A stretch of 35,753 nt of DNA from a virus. This document shows positions 16,764 through 25,025 of the stretch, piece after piece (positions within the stretch are counted from its first letter, which is position 1; the number at the start of each line of letters is the position of its first letter). The stretch lies in the IMG/VR virus record IMGVR_UViG_3300033147_000423, positions 1 to 35,753 of that record, one strand, 5' to 3'. Under the pieces are notes generated by a model that saw only the letters and a program-made list of their open reading frames with translations, did no database searches and had not been told where the DNA came from. The position numbers and the translations under genes were made by a program.

Positions 16764-17336
16764 ATGGCTAAAACTGATTACTCCGCAATAGGAAAACGTT
16801 CTAAAAGACGAGGGAATACTTACGAACGTCGGTGTGCTAAACTCCTGACTGAATTCACCGGAGTAGGATTCCGTAGAGTTCCAACTAGCGGAGCTTTTAA
16901 TAAACAAAGCGCTACGACCATTAGAGAAGAATTGTTTTATGGCGATTGTATTTGTGATCGCCAGGACTTTTTGTTTTGTATCGAAGTTAAAAACCAAAAA
17001 GTGTTCAATTTTCAAGCGATTTTAAAAAACCCTAATACTGCAGATTTCACGGCTTGGTGGTACCAATGTGTACGCGACTCCCATCAAGCTAAGAAGCTGC
17101 CTATGTTGTTTTTTAAACCAGATAACCAAGCTGATTTTATTGCGGTAGAAGAAAATTGGTATAATTTAGGATGGTATACAGGTCCTCATTTCAAAATTGA
17201 TTGTTACCGCAAGCCCGTAACGATAAAATTAAAAAGGGAAGATCCAATTACGGTTACTCTACCAACTCCATATGTTATAAATTGGAAGGAGTTAACTAAG
17301 AATGTTGTTCCAAACATATTGTTTAGAGGCGACTAA
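16764..17336 (+). CDS. PD-(D/E)XK nuclease, Holliday-junction-resolvase-like
   Basis: 190 residues. An Arg/Lys-rich start (SKRRGNTYERRCAKLL, E21) is followed by SGA, YGDCICD (D61) and FCIEVKNQ (E74, K76), the E...GD...ExK order of archaeal Hjc-type and phage resolvase-like PD-(D/E)XK nucleases. The C-terminal part is less conserved. It would cut branched recombination intermediates, which fits the RecA neighbourhood. Other roles, such as a restriction-like nuclease, are possible because the fold is widely reused. The stop overlaps the next start (TAATG). Confidence 0.75.
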   Translation: MAKTDYSAIGKRSKRRGNTYERRCAKLLTEFTGVGFRRVPTSGAFNKQSATTIREELFYGDCICDRQDFLFCIEVKNQKVFNFQAILKNPNTADFTAWWYQCVRDSHQAKKLPMLFFKPDNQADFIAVEENWYNLGWYTGPHFKIDCYRKPVTIKLKREDPITVTLPTPYVINWKELTKNVVPNILFRGD

Positions 17337-17518
17337 TGGCATGCTGCGGTAAGGGTAAAGGCAGATCAGGTGTAAGAGCGAATGGCAAGATTTGCCCCAA
17401 ATGCGGGTGGATCATGCATCGAGTTCATAAATACAATAACACTAAAAAGCAAGTATATAAATACTTTCAGTGCACTAATAAAACCCAAAAGTGTCATTAT
17501 AGAGAGAATATTTCATGA
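17336..17518 (+). CDS. Small zinc-ribbon protein
   Basis: 60 residues, basic. CPKCGW at 20-25 and two later cysteines (about 46 and 53) form a zinc-ribbon arrangement like the single-stranded nucleic-acid-binding ribbons found as topoisomerase or transcription-factor fragments. It is coupled to the nuclease gene by a 1-nt stop/start overlap and to the next gene by ATGA. Function unknown. Confidence 0.72.
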   Translation: MACCGKGKGRSGVRANGKICPKCGWIMHRVHKYNNTKKQVYKYFQCTNKTQKCHYRENIS

Positions 17519-17910
17519 TTAAGTTATTGTTGTTAATATTATTTGTTGAAGCTGTAACTGAAATTTTAGTAGAAAGCAGTATTTTTCAGAAACCCAGAGA
17601 GTTTGTTTATACTAGAAATGGGTTTTTAGGCGAGCTTGTAACTTGCGGATATTGTACTTCAGTGTGGGTCAGTGCCGCTGTAGCTTGGTTGGCTGTTTTT
17701 CCCATTAGTTCATGGTTTGTTATTAATTATATAATTACCGTTTTTGTTATACATCGGCTATCTAATTTATTACATGAATTGAACAATAAATGGTTAAATC
17801 GCAGACCGTTTTCAATGGCGCTTCATAAAACGGAAACAGTAATTATACCAGGAGAAATTAATGAGCCAAGACCAGGACCCCAAACGCTTCAAGGGCCGGA
17901 AGAGGATTAA
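17515..17910 (+). CDS. Membrane protein, possibly DUF1360-like
   Basis: 131 residues with two to three hydrophobic segments (about 1-17, 43-60 and 64-84). The TCGYCTSVWVS motif at the start of the second segment resembles the C..C...W signature of the DUF1360 family of small membrane proteins; family function is unknown. The tail after residue 95 is polar and Pro-rich. It overlaps the next gene by 50 bases in another frame. Confidence 0.65.
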   Translation: MIKLLLLILFVEAVTEILVESSIFQKPREFVYTRNGFLGELVTCGYCTSVWVSAAVAWLAVFPISSWFVINYIITVFVIHRLSNLLHELNNKWLNRRPFSMALHKTETVIIPGEINEPRPGPQTLQGPEED

Positions 17911-18472
17911 TGTAAGTCCTGAAGAAGCGACACGTTTGTTTCAAACTCCTCCACAAAAACAAAGCAAAAAACAAAAAGTCGATCACTCGTCAGGCATGGC
18001 ACGCCCAGCCGGTGTCGAACCGCCAGAACAAATTCATATTAACAATTTGGCCGATTTATATGAATTAGTTAAAAAATTGAAGCCAGAAAATTCAGTTAAT
18101 GATGTTAAATCTATCATTTATGATTCAAAAAACACTTCATTTGCAGATGAAAAATTTAATGGATATATTACAATCCCCCAGTCGGGTGGTGATTCTACAG
18201 TTAGACAATCAATCCTCGAAGGATTTGAAATGATCCGAAATCATCAAAAGTGTTACAAAGCGCAACTCACCGCCCATGAGTCACCCGAGGATTTTGGTGG
18301 CTATATGCCTGCCCGTGTTCCTGATCCTGAAAATCAGATCACGTGGCTAGACGGATTTATTACCCGACGTCTTGGGGGTAAACGTGAAGGTTTGCTCGTG
18401 GTGTGGGATTTGGTAGAAGGTAAGTATCAAATGGATCCATGGACTTGCGAGGTTAAATTAGTTGATGTTTAA
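17861..18472 (+). CDS. Hypothetical soluble protein
   Basis: 203 residues. A Lys/Gln/Pro-rich N-terminus (1-50) is probably disordered and is followed by an alpha/beta region I do not recognise. GGAG lies 7 nt before the ATG. The start lies inside the end of the preceding membrane-protein gene. No catalytic motif is evident. Confidence 0.7.
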   Translation: MSQDQDPKRFKGRKRINVSPEEATRLFQTPPQKQSKKQKVDHSSGMARPAGVEPPEQIHINNLADLYELVKKLKPENSVNDVKSIIYDSKNTSFADEKFNGYITIPQSGGDSTVRQSILEGFEMIRNHQKCYKAQLTAHESPEDFGGYMPARVPDPENQITWLDGFITRRLGGKREGLLVVWDLVEGKYQMDPWTCEVKLVDV

Positions 18473-18632
18473 CGTAGTTGTATATGGCGCAGCCTTAGCT
18501 GCTTTGTGGTATTGGTTCTACCTGATTGTCCGCAGGGATTTTAGTTCCAAAGCTTTGAAGCAATGGATCACAGTTATTGTTCCACAAGGTATTTTAATTG
18601 CTGTAGCGTTAATGCTGTTGGGGGTATTATGA
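18465..18632 (+). CDS. 55-residue two-helix membrane protein
   Basis: A short ORF, ATG 18465 to TGA 18632. Residues 3-21 (VVVYGAALAALWYWFYLIV) and about 36-55 (TVIVPQGILIAVALMLLGVL) are hydrophobic, separated by a basic loop (RRDFSSKALKQW), giving a hairpin topology. It overlaps the genes on both sides by 4-8 bases (ATGAA at its end), as true genes do here, and it fills what would otherwise be a gap. Size and topology suit a small holin-like or membrane-modifying phage protein, but no family was recognised. Confidence 0.68.
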   Translation: MFNVVVYGAALAALWYWFYLIVRRDFSSKALKQWITVIVPQGILIAVALMLLGVL

Positions 18633-18934
18633 ATCTGCAACAAGTTGATTTAGCTCATTATAAAAGTCTGAGGAAGTGGGATCCACAGATTGGTGATTGT
18701 GTAGTTTGGCACGGATGGTTGACTCACTATTTTGGAGTAATTTCAAGTGTTATTCGAGAAGAAAATCGAGTGGAAATTGTTAAACAAGGAATCCCCGCAT
18801 TATTATTTTCAATGACTCCAGAAGAACACAAGAAAAACAGTGTTAAAGTAGATATTGGTGAAATAAAAGGAAGTACAGGTGGTCGTTATGCAACAATTAG
18901 AGCCCAAGGGAACACCATCGTCTGGTTTGTCTGA
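18629..18934 (+). CDS. Small beta-rich hypothetical protein
   Basis: 101 residues from ATG 18629, with GGGGG 5 nt upstream; the longer in-frame reading from 18563 covers the membrane-protein gene and is rejected. PQIGDCVVWHGWLTHYFGVI resembles a KOW/SH3-like barrel start. No function assigned. It overlaps the genes on both sides. Confidence 0.66.
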   Translation: MNLQQVDLAHYKSLRKWDPQIGDCVVWHGWLTHYFGVISSVIREENRVEIVKQGIPALLFSMTPEEHKKNSVKVDIGEIKGSTGGRYATIRAQGNTIVWFV

Positions 18935-19505
18935 AATCCCAAGTTTAATAGCTTATCCGCGTGTCCTAGAGCTAAAACAGATTCCAGAGATCAAAGAGCA
19001 GTTTGTTTATGTAATTAAAGGATATGTCGAACAAGGACTCACGATAATGGTTTATCGTGATCTAAATTCCGGCGAAGTCTTCCTATCAATTGGCGATTTT
19101 GATGCTAACCCAATTGATTTATCAAATGAATCCAACCCACTACAAAAATTTGCAATCGAATTTGCACGAAACGATTCGCCAAGAATTATCGGATTAATGA
19201 AAGTTGCTCGAATTTCTAAGCTAATTCTATATATTGCAGTATATGGAGAAGAGCCAATCCTGGTCGATTTAAGAACATCCCAAAACAAGTTTTATGGCCC
19301 CGGAATGATTCGTGATTTATTTAGTAAAGTTTACCCAACACAAGAAGTTGTTAAAACAATTGCTTTAAACCAAAATACAATGGAGGCTATCAACAGAGGA
19401 GAAGGATCCTATCAAGGTGACTTAATTCTGAAAACCAGCGCATTTAAAACTATAACAAGAGGCAATGAATTATTGCCCATGTATGCTAAAGTGATTCGAA
19501 AATAA
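18888..19505 (+). CDS. Hypothetical protein
   Basis: 205 residues from ATG 18888, with GGTGG 5 nt upstream; a GTG at 18879 is less likely. The protein is mixed alpha/beta without recognised motifs. It overlaps the previous gene by 47 bases and ends 3 nt before the HNH gene. Confidence 0.68.
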   Translation: MQQLEPKGTPSSGLSEIPSLIAYPRVLELKQIPEIKEQFVYVIKGYVEQGLTIMVYRDLNSGEVFLSIGDFDANPIDLSNESNPLQKFAIEFARNDSPRIIGLMKVARISKLILYIAVYGEEPILVDLRTSQNKFYGPGMIRDLFSKVYPTQEVVKTIALNQNTMEAINRGEGSYQGDLILKTSAFKTITRGNELLPMYAKVIRK

Positions 19506-19508
19506 CAA

Positions 19509-20084
19509 ATGATGCATGCGTTAGTTCTTAATAAGAATTGGACCGCTATAAATGTGACTTCCGTAGAGCGCGCTCTGATGCTTATGTGTCGTGAATCGGC
19601 GAAAGCCTTATGCCCAGATACTTATGAATCATTCTCCATCGAGCATTGGATCGAACGATCAATAGATCGAGCCAAAAAACTACCAATTAGCAAATTTTTC
19701 AAAACTACAAGGTACCCTGTAGAACGGCCAGAAGTCGTTATCCTCTCAGCATATGGAGGAATACCATTTACAGAAGTTAACTTCTGTAGACGAAATCTGT
19801 ATAAACGTGACAGTTATGCCTGCCAGTATTGTAATATTTCATGTGCACCAAAGGAATTAACTATTGATCATGTTGTCCCCAAATCTCGTGGTGGCAAGAG
19901 CACTTGGAAAAATTGCGTTACTTCATGTCTGAATTGTAATAATAAGAAATCTAATACCCCACTGGCTAAAAGTGGTTTAAAATTATTTAAGGAGCCTAAA
20001 ATTCCTAAATGGCAACCAATTGCTGGAATGATTCCACAGAAACATCCAGATAGTTGGTTCAAGTTCCTTAAATATAAAATATGA
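19509..20084 (+). CDS. HNH endonuclease
   Basis: 191 residues. The C-terminal half holds an HNH domain with a structural zinc site: CQYC (105-108), IDHVVPKSRGG (catalytic H121), a conserved Asn at 135, then CLNC (140-143) and NKK. The YKRDSYACQYC lead-in matches the widespread McrA-like HNH family. The N-terminal 90 residues are typical of the free-standing long form found in bacteria and phages, which is not an intron-homing type. It could act in packaging, in host DNA attack, or as a selfish homing nuclease; context does not decide. An ATG at 19512 is an equal start choice. Confidence 0.9.
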   Translation: MMHALVLNKNWTAINVTSVERALMLMCRESAKALCPDTYESFSIEHWIERSIDRAKKLPISKFFKTTRYPVERPEVVILSAYGGIPFTEVNFCRRNLYKRDSYACQYCNISCAPKELTIDHVVPKSRGGKSTWKNCVTSCLNCNNKKSNTPLAKSGLKLFKEPKIPKWQPIAGMIPQKHPDSWFKFLKYKI

Positions 20085-20302
20085 GATTAACTGCCGTACA
20101 ACGTCGTCTTCTATCAGAAGATGGTGTTCTCGATTATAAGGGACCCGGCGCTACTAAAGCAACTCCTGATGCTGTTCCTCATGGGGCATTTAAAGGTACT
20201 TCTGAAAAACCTTCAGACAAATACATGTCGCTCTTAGACCGCATTGAGGAACTATTAAAAAAACGAGTGCAATCTAAAAAACAAAATTCTGCTGGTATTT
20301 AA
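20081..20302 (+). CDS. Small hypothetical protein
   Basis: 73 residues: a basic N-terminal helix (LTAVQRRLLSEDG), a Gly/Pro/Thr-rich middle and a C-terminal basic helix. Not recognised. The ATG overlaps the HNH stop (ATGA). Its last codons are the GTATTTAA box of the next gene, and its 3' end closely resembles the 3' end of the 1985 gene. Confidence 0.65.
   Translation: MRLTAVQRRLLSEDGVLDYKGPGATKATPDAVPHGAFKGTSEKPSDKYMSLLDRIEELLKKRVQSKKQNSAGI
20295..20302 (+). promoter_or_regulatory. GTATTTAA box, 5 nt before kinase start
   Basis: The GTATTTAA box ends 5 nt before the ATG at 20308; no ribosome site is seen. The surrounding bases (CAAAAT..., GCT before and GCATG after) also match those at 2343-2370, so a segment of about 28 nt is shared between two unrelated genes. 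Confidence 0.45.
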
Positions 20303-20307
20303 GATGC

Positions 20308-20847
20308 ATGATCTTATTCACCAGCGGATTCCCTTATGCGGGTAAAACAGAATTTGCTAAACGGCTTTGCCAACGTTTAGACCAACAACACCTAATACAT
20401 ATCAACCCCAAAGATCTTTATCCTGAAGATTTTGATGCACTATCTGAAGAGGAACAACAAGCTATAGGTATTGTAGCTTGGGAAATGGCCTTTGAAAAAA
20501 CTGACAAATGTATTGTTAAATTGCCTAACAAAGTACTAATTATTTTGGACACTTGTTGTAGTTCAGCATATCAAATGACTCAATTATTTATGGACGCAAA
20601 AGTTCGAGAGCATGATATTTATTTAGTTTACGTGAATGCTTCACTAGAAAAACGAACAGAACTAGCAGCAGATAAAAATATAAGTAAATTCGAGGGGAAA
20701 TATGCTTCAAATTTTCAACAAAGTTTGCCAGAACTCAAGCACATGTCAGATTATTTCTTAATCATAAATAATAATGGGAGTTTGTCGGAATTGGATGAAA
20801 ACATTTTACCGTTGGCAGCCACAATCATCGAATCAAGAAAAAACTAA
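20308..20847 (+). CDS. P-loop kinase (AAA_33/zeta-like)
   Basis: 179 residues. Walker A GFPYAGKT (7-14) opens the protein, followed by HINPKDL (a base- or substrate-specifying strand), VLIILDT as Walker B and a late Arg/Lys lid region. Length and layout fit small nucleoside, polynucleotide or zeta-toxin-type kinases; the acceptor cannot be named. Phages carry such enzymes for nucleic-acid end repair, nucleotide supply or modification pathways. It lies directly upstream of a glycosyltransferase gene with a 3-nt gap. Confidence 0.72.
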   Translation: MILFTSGFPYAGKTEFAKRLCQRLDQQHLIHINPKDLYPEDFDALSEEEQQAIGIVAWEMAFEKTDKCIVKLPNKVLIILDTCCSSAYQMTQLFMDAKVREHDIYLVYVNASLEKRTELAADKNISKFEGKYASNFQQSLPELKHMSDYFLIINNNGSLSELDENILPLAATIIESRKN

Positions 20848-20850
20848 TTT

Positions 20851-22782
20851 ATGGCTAGGATGATCGAATATATTAATCCCAAGGGCCATGCTGTACAATT
20901 ATCATCGCCAGACAAACGCATCATTAAAATCCCACCTAATACCAAAATTGTCTTATCTGATTGGTATATGAATTATTGCCCCAAATATCTTCGGGTAGTA
21001 CGGGTTATTGGAGAAGGTAAAACCCCACTCAAAACAAAAGACGCTAGGTACACTCCGACGACCACGCCCAGAGGCAGAATTGTGCCTGGTCAAAAACATA
21101 AGATTAAAATTCAAAACACAACAGGCCGAAATAAAAAACCCAAAGTTTTAACCCATGCTGGACATATTCGCGCTGAGCGTAGCATGACATCTCAGATTAG
21201 AACTATTAACAAAAGACCAACTGTAGGACGGAACTTACGCGAAAGTAAAAAACTATTCACTAGTTCTTGTCAAAAAAACAAATGGACCATTTCTAACAAT
21301 ATCGGCATTGGAATTTTAAGTTTTAACAGACTTAAATCATTACAACGTTTAATCTCCTCTATCCGAAGTTATACGGATCTAAAAAGGACTACTGTCTTCG
21401 TTAGCGATGAATCAACGAGCATTGATGTTCGTAATTGGTTACAAAAACAGACTGATATCGTGGTTCTTACCAACCAAGCTAGATTGGGGGTAGCAGGAAA
21501 TACCAACCGTTTATTACGATGTTTAAGTAGATTTAGATATGGTATTCTGATGAACGACGATGCTGAAGTTCTTCAACGTGGGTGGGAACAGTTTTATGTT
21601 ACGGCCCATCAGAAATCCAAATATCAACATTTTTGTTATCATCAAAGCGGTGTTTATGGTGCTAAACGAGTTAGAAGTTTACAACCGCTCGTTGGTGGAA
21701 TTGGTATTGAAACCATTACAGAAAAGCCACATGGGGCCGTAATGTTCTTTACAAATGCTGTTTTTGAAAAAGTTGGTTATTTTGATGAAAAGTTTGGAAT
21801 GTATGGAATCGAGCATGTAGATTGGTCTAACCGAGTTTCTATGGCCGGAATACAACCCGCAGGTTTTCATGACGTTTATGGTTCAGAAAGATATTTTAAA
21901 ATCCACCAAGATAAAAGTGCAGTTCCGCAACGAACCCAATCCTTACAACAAGCCCGTGAGATTTATTCGAAGATTAGTTCACATACAAGAATTTATGTTA
22001 ACGCTTCGGCGGAGACACAAGTGCCATCTATTTCGGTAATTATTCCAATAAGAAATATTGGTCGACAAGGTGCAGCAGAAACGGTAATCCAATCCATTAG
22101 ATCGCAATTATTCCCCCATATCGAGATGATTATTGCTGAGCAGGATCAAAAACCTACGTTTAATATGATTAACGTTAAACCATGTCGATATTTCTTCGCT
22201 AGAAACAAATACGAAACCCAACCATTTACCAAAGCAATGGCTTTTAACTTGGGTGTAGCGAACGCTTCCCACAATAAGATTGTTTTACAGGATGCCGATA
22301 TCATTTGCCCGTCAAATTATGTAAGTAAACTTTATGAATTGCTGGATACTCATACTGGCGTTCATATAGGTGCTAAAGTTCTTTATATAAGCCAAACGTC
22401 TTCAAATGAAATTGTTTCGAGGAAATTGATCAACGAGCAAAAAGTTTGTGAGAATGCCGTTGGTTATTTTGAAGGTGGATCTCTTGCTTGTACTAAAACC
22501 CTATACTTTAAATGCGGCGGATTTAATGAAATCTTCGAAGGTTATGGAGTTGAAGATTGCGATTTCTTTGATAGATTAAAACATACTGCCAAATTTTATA
22601 ATAACAGAAGCGAAGATTTTGTTCATCTGTGGCACGGACGGACTCCTGGATGGGATCGATTCCATGCACGAAACAAGAAAATTTATACTCAATTAAGAAA
22701 GAGATCTAATATAACACAATATGTTAGTTCTTTAATTGTAAAATTAAAAGCAATGTATCCTGAGGTTATGAAGAGGTTATGA
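20851..22782 (+). CDS. Two-domain glycosyltransferase (GT2-like, tandem GT-A folds)
   Basis: 643 residues. After an unassigned, basic N-terminal 150 residues come two GT-A domains. The first (about 150-370) has GIGILSFNR, an NDDAE metal-binding motif near 235, and YFDEKFGMYGIEHVDWSNR. The second (about 395-600) has SVIIPIRN, LQDADI near 478 and GGFNEIFEGYGVEDCDF, the acceptor-binding ED motif of chondroitin-polymerase-type and GT27C domains. Two different transferase domains in one chain suggest alternating sugar addition or two-step decoration. Targets could be virion proteins, DNA or host glycans. A coupled 38-residue zinc protein follows. Confidence 0.87.
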   Translation: MARMIEYINPKGHAVQLSSPDKRIIKIPPNTKIVLSDWYMNYCPKYLRVVRVIGEGKTPLKTKDARYTPTTTPRGRIVPGQKHKIKIQNTTGRNKKPKVLTHAGHIRAERSMTSQIRTINKRPTVGRNLRESKKLFTSSCQKNKWTISNNIGIGILSFNRLKSLQRLISSIRSYTDLKRTTVFVSDESTSIDVRNWLQKQTDIVVLTNQARLGVAGNTNRLLRCLSRFRYGILMNDDAEVLQRGWEQFYVTAHQKSKYQHFCYHQSGVYGAKRVRSLQPLVGGIGIETITEKPHGAVMFFTNAVFEKVGYFDEKFGMYGIEHVDWSNRVSMAGIQPAGFHDVYGSERYFKIHQDKSAVPQRTQSLQQAREIYSKISSHTRIYVNASAETQVPSISVIIPIRNIGRQGAAETVIQSIRSQLFPHIEMIIAEQDQKPTFNMINVKPCRYFFARNKYETQPFTKAMAFNLGVANASHNKIVLQDADIICPSNYVSKLYELLDTHTGVHIGAKVLYISQTSSNEIVSRKLINEQKVCENAVGYFEGGSLACTKTLYFKCGGFNEIFEGYGVEDCDFFDRLKHTAKFYNNRSEDFVHLWHGRTPGWDRFHARNKKIYTQLRKRSNITQYVSSLIVKLKAMYPEVMKRL

Positions 22783-22895
22783 TGGTATGTAGAGAATGTG
22801 GTAGTAATATTGAAGAAGAAGGCTATTGCATTTTATGCGATCATTTTCTGCGTGCGCAACCTATAGAAGAATTAGACCCTAAACCAGAGCAATAA
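22779..22895 (+). CDS. 38-residue zinc-ribbon microprotein
   Basis: A short ORF whose ATG overlaps the glycosyltransferase stop (ATGATG/TGA). CREC (4-7) and CILC (17-20) form a single compact zinc knuckle, followed by an acidic tail. AGAGG lies upstream. Too small for family assignment; its translational coupling and clean CxxC pairs argue that it is real. Confidence 0.6.
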   Translation: MMVCRECGSNIEEEGYCILCDHFLRAQPIEELDPKPEQ

Positions 22896-22974
22896 TTAGT
22901 ATACACCTTCCTGGTGGAAACCATCTTAACATAGGACAACGTTAAATAATAACAGGTCCACATCAGGTGTAATC

Positions 22975-23994
22975 ATGTCCAAAAAGTTAAACATTTTATG
23001 CTGTAATCCTAATGGAGGAGCGTTTCTTTATATTACTAGAGGATGGGAAGCCGCTTTTAAAGCACTTGGGCATCAATTTCAACGGTGGGACGGGACAGAC
23101 GCCCAACTAAAACGATTTAAACCCGACCTCTATCTTGGTTGTTCAGGATGGAGACAAAACTTTCCTCCATGGGCCAAGGCTGCTTTTAAAACCAAAGTTG
23201 CCATTCATGTTAACCCTTGGGGTACCATTAAATTAATTCCTAAACCTCGGGAACCTAATGTCAATGAAGCTCAAGGCGCAATTGATTGGGTTCGTAATCA
23301 GAAACCCAACTTTCTATATTGTTATGCCGTCGAAGAAGACATTAAGACGATGTGGAATAATTGGTTAAAAATAGCTCCTATTATTCCAATTCCCACAGGC
23401 GGTAACGCTGTTAGTCATACGCCTGCTCCTAAAGATTCTAAATTCACATGTGATCTTGGTTTTGTAGGAGGTAGATGGCCTTATAAAGCTATGAGTATTG
23501 ACCAATATCTTATGCCAGCAGTTAACAAACTGAATTCCCAAATTTATGGTTGGGGGGGTTGGCCTAAAGGTCCGAAATTTAGAGGTTCAATTGGAGATGC
23601 GGATGTCAACAAACTTTTCTCGTCTGCTAAAATTTGTCCGTCAGTAGTTGAACCCCATACTGCCAGATACGGAATCGATATTCCAGAACGGATGTTCAAG
23701 GTCCCCCTAGGTGGTGGATTTACTATTTGTGATCCTTGCAAGGGAATTGGACGTTATGTATCACCCGATGTGTTCCCATTAGCCCGCAACCCGTCGCATT
23801 ATTTTGAACTCTTAAAATTTTATTTGAAAAATGATGCTAAAAGGGAAGAATTGCGCAAGAAACAACGCAGAGCTATTTTAAAAGATCACACGTATTTCAG
23901 CCGTATTCAGGGTTTTTTGAGACTCTCAGGATATCCTCAAGAGGCTGCCGAGGCCCAAAAGAAAGTTGAGCAGCTCCTTAATGCAATGGTATGA
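22975..23994 (+). CDS. CgeB-like glycosyltransferase (GT-B type)
   Basis: 339 residues. The N-terminal half has the alternating strands of a GT-B donor/acceptor lobe (ILCCNPNGGAF, PDLYLGCSG). The C-terminal half has CDLGFVGGRWPYK and GIDIPERMFKVPLGGGFTI, close to the CgeB/DUF3880 signature seen in spore-coat and phage glycosyltransferases. CAGGTG lies about 6 nt before the ATG. The 80 bases upstream (22896-22974) hold no gene. It may act on the same target as the two-domain transferase upstream (inference). Confidence 0.78.
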   Translation: MSKKLNILCCNPNGGAFLYITRGWEAAFKALGHQFQRWDGTDAQLKRFKPDLYLGCSGWRQNFPPWAKAAFKTKVAIHVNPWGTIKLIPKPREPNVNEAQGAIDWVRNQKPNFLYCYAVEEDIKTMWNNWLKIAPIIPIPTGGNAVSHTPAPKDSKFTCDLGFVGGRWPYKAMSIDQYLMPAVNKLNSQIYGWGGWPKGPKFRGSIGDADVNKLFSSAKICPSVVEPHTARYGIDIPERMFKVPLGGGFTICDPCKGIGRYVSPDVFPLARNPSHYFELLKFYLKNDAKREELRKKQRRAILKDHTYFSRIQGFLRLSGYPQEAAEAQKKVEQLLNAMV

Positions 23995-24319
23995 AAACAC
24001 AATCGATGTAGATGGGACCGAAGTTTGTTTAAAAGGAATTTACTTAGAATCCGATTCTATAATTCTAATCACATATGATTTCAATCATGAAGGTAAGAGG
24101 GTATTCTTTTGCCCATGGAGTAAAACAGTTAATTTGTGGACTCATCAGGAGATTCTAGCAGAGGATATCCGTTCTAAATTTTTAGGAAAAATCAAGAAGA
24201 TCGAGCATAATTTACCTGTCCTGGTCGAAAAAGCGAAAACAAAGCAAGACGTATTTAAGATGACGGATCAAAAGACTGAAACTGACATAAGGAGAGAAAA
24301 TGACAACCACAGCAGTTAA
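23981..24319 (+). CDS. Hypothetical protein
   Basis: 112 residues from ATG 23981, overlapping the end of the glycosyltransferase gene. The first 60 residues are beta-rich and the rest is a charged helix. Not recognised. A GTATTTAA box for the next gene lies within it, and it overlaps that gene by 20 bases. Confidence 0.62.
   Translation: MQWYENTIDVDGTEVCLKGIYLESDSIILITYDFNHEGKRVFFCPWSKTVNLWTHQEILAEDIRSKFLGKIKKIEHNLPVLVEKAKTKQDVFKMTDQKTETDIRRENDNHSS
24251..24258 (+). promoter_or_regulatory. GTATTTAA box, 41 nt before a strong ribosome site and start
   Basis: The GTATTTAA box lies inside the end of the preceding gene, followed 41 nt later by the ATG at 24300 with a GGAGAG ribosome site in between. 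Together with the copy before the single-strand binding protein gene (38 nt), it suggests the box can also produce mRNAs with a normal leader. Confidence 0.4.
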
Positions 24320-24989
24320 AGCAACACCGACAAATACAGTAGAAGAAACTGAATTATCACCCAAGGCTACCGCATGGTGCCGAAAAGTAGCAGGAATCGC
24401 CCTAAGGCGTGCTTTCCGAGTTAAAACCCTCGAAGGGTTTCAAAATTCGCTTACTGAAAGCAAATTAAGGTTCTTCCTATTACCAAAAGTTTATCAACGT
24501 AGACGTATTAGCCATACTGATCGTGAAAGCAAGATTTTCCTACATCCCGAGTTTTTCGATGATAAAGGAAACATTCGCCGCAAGCTCCCCAAACCACTCC
24601 GAGAGGAGTTAAAAGCAGCTATTTACAAGGAAGTCGTACGTTTTGCTTTTAAACGTAACAACGCTAACTTTTATAAGGCGATGGTTCGTTGTTCATGGCG
24701 TGGTCCTCGTGTTGATGGAGCTTTTGGCTCCGCAACTGAAGCACGAACGGTCCTAGCAGAGAAAAAACAACGTAGGACTACACAACGCCGCAAGGTAGTT
24801 GAGGTTCCTACGGGCCTTACTGAGGATGTCAAAATGTGGGACCTTACGGCTGGGCGGCATGTTTTGGTTAAGGACGCTCAGATTTTCCTAGCCGATGGGA
24901 AAATCAAGATCGCTCGTGGCACCCATAATGGGAAGAAGCTCCGGACGATGCTTCCGGGCGGCGCGGAACTTGCAAAGCAACTAGCTTAA
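24300..24989 (+). CDS. Basic protein, probably abundant
   Basis: 229 residues, strongly basic throughout (for example VYQRRRIS and KKQRRTTQRRK) with a helical core (LREELKAAIYKEVVRFAFKR). No family recognised. It has the best ribosome site of its neighbourhood (AAGGAGAG), a GTATTTAA box upstream and a perfect intrinsic terminator downstream, so it is a separate, well-expressed unit. A DNA-binding or packaging role would fit the charge but is not shown by any motif. Confidence 0.72.
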   Translation: MTTTAVKATPTNTVEETELSPKATAWCRKVAGIALRRAFRVKTLEGFQNSLTESKLRFFLLPKVYQRRRISHTDRESKIFLHPEFFDDKGNIRRKLPKPLREELKAAIYKEVVRFAFKRNNANFYKAMVRCSWRGPRVDGAFGSATEARTVLAEKKQRRTTQRRKVVEVPTGLTEDVKMWDLTAGRHVLVKDAQIFLADGKIKIARGTHNGKKLRTMLPGGAELAKQLA

Positions 24990-24996
24990 TATCTTA

Positions 24997-25025
24997 GGGC
25001 GTCGGTTTTTACCGACGCCCTTTTT
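24997..25025 (+). terminator. Intrinsic terminator
   Basis: A perfect 10-bp GC-rich stem (24997-25006 with 25011-25020), a TTTT loop and a run of five T directly after it: a textbook rho-independent terminator. A GTATTTAA box begins on the next base. Confidence 0.92.

Noticed and set aside
17456-17463. TATAAATA as a T4-like late promoter
   Set aside because: It lies inside the coding region of the 17336 zinc-ribbon gene in AT-rich DNA, and the next gene is coupled by ATGA.
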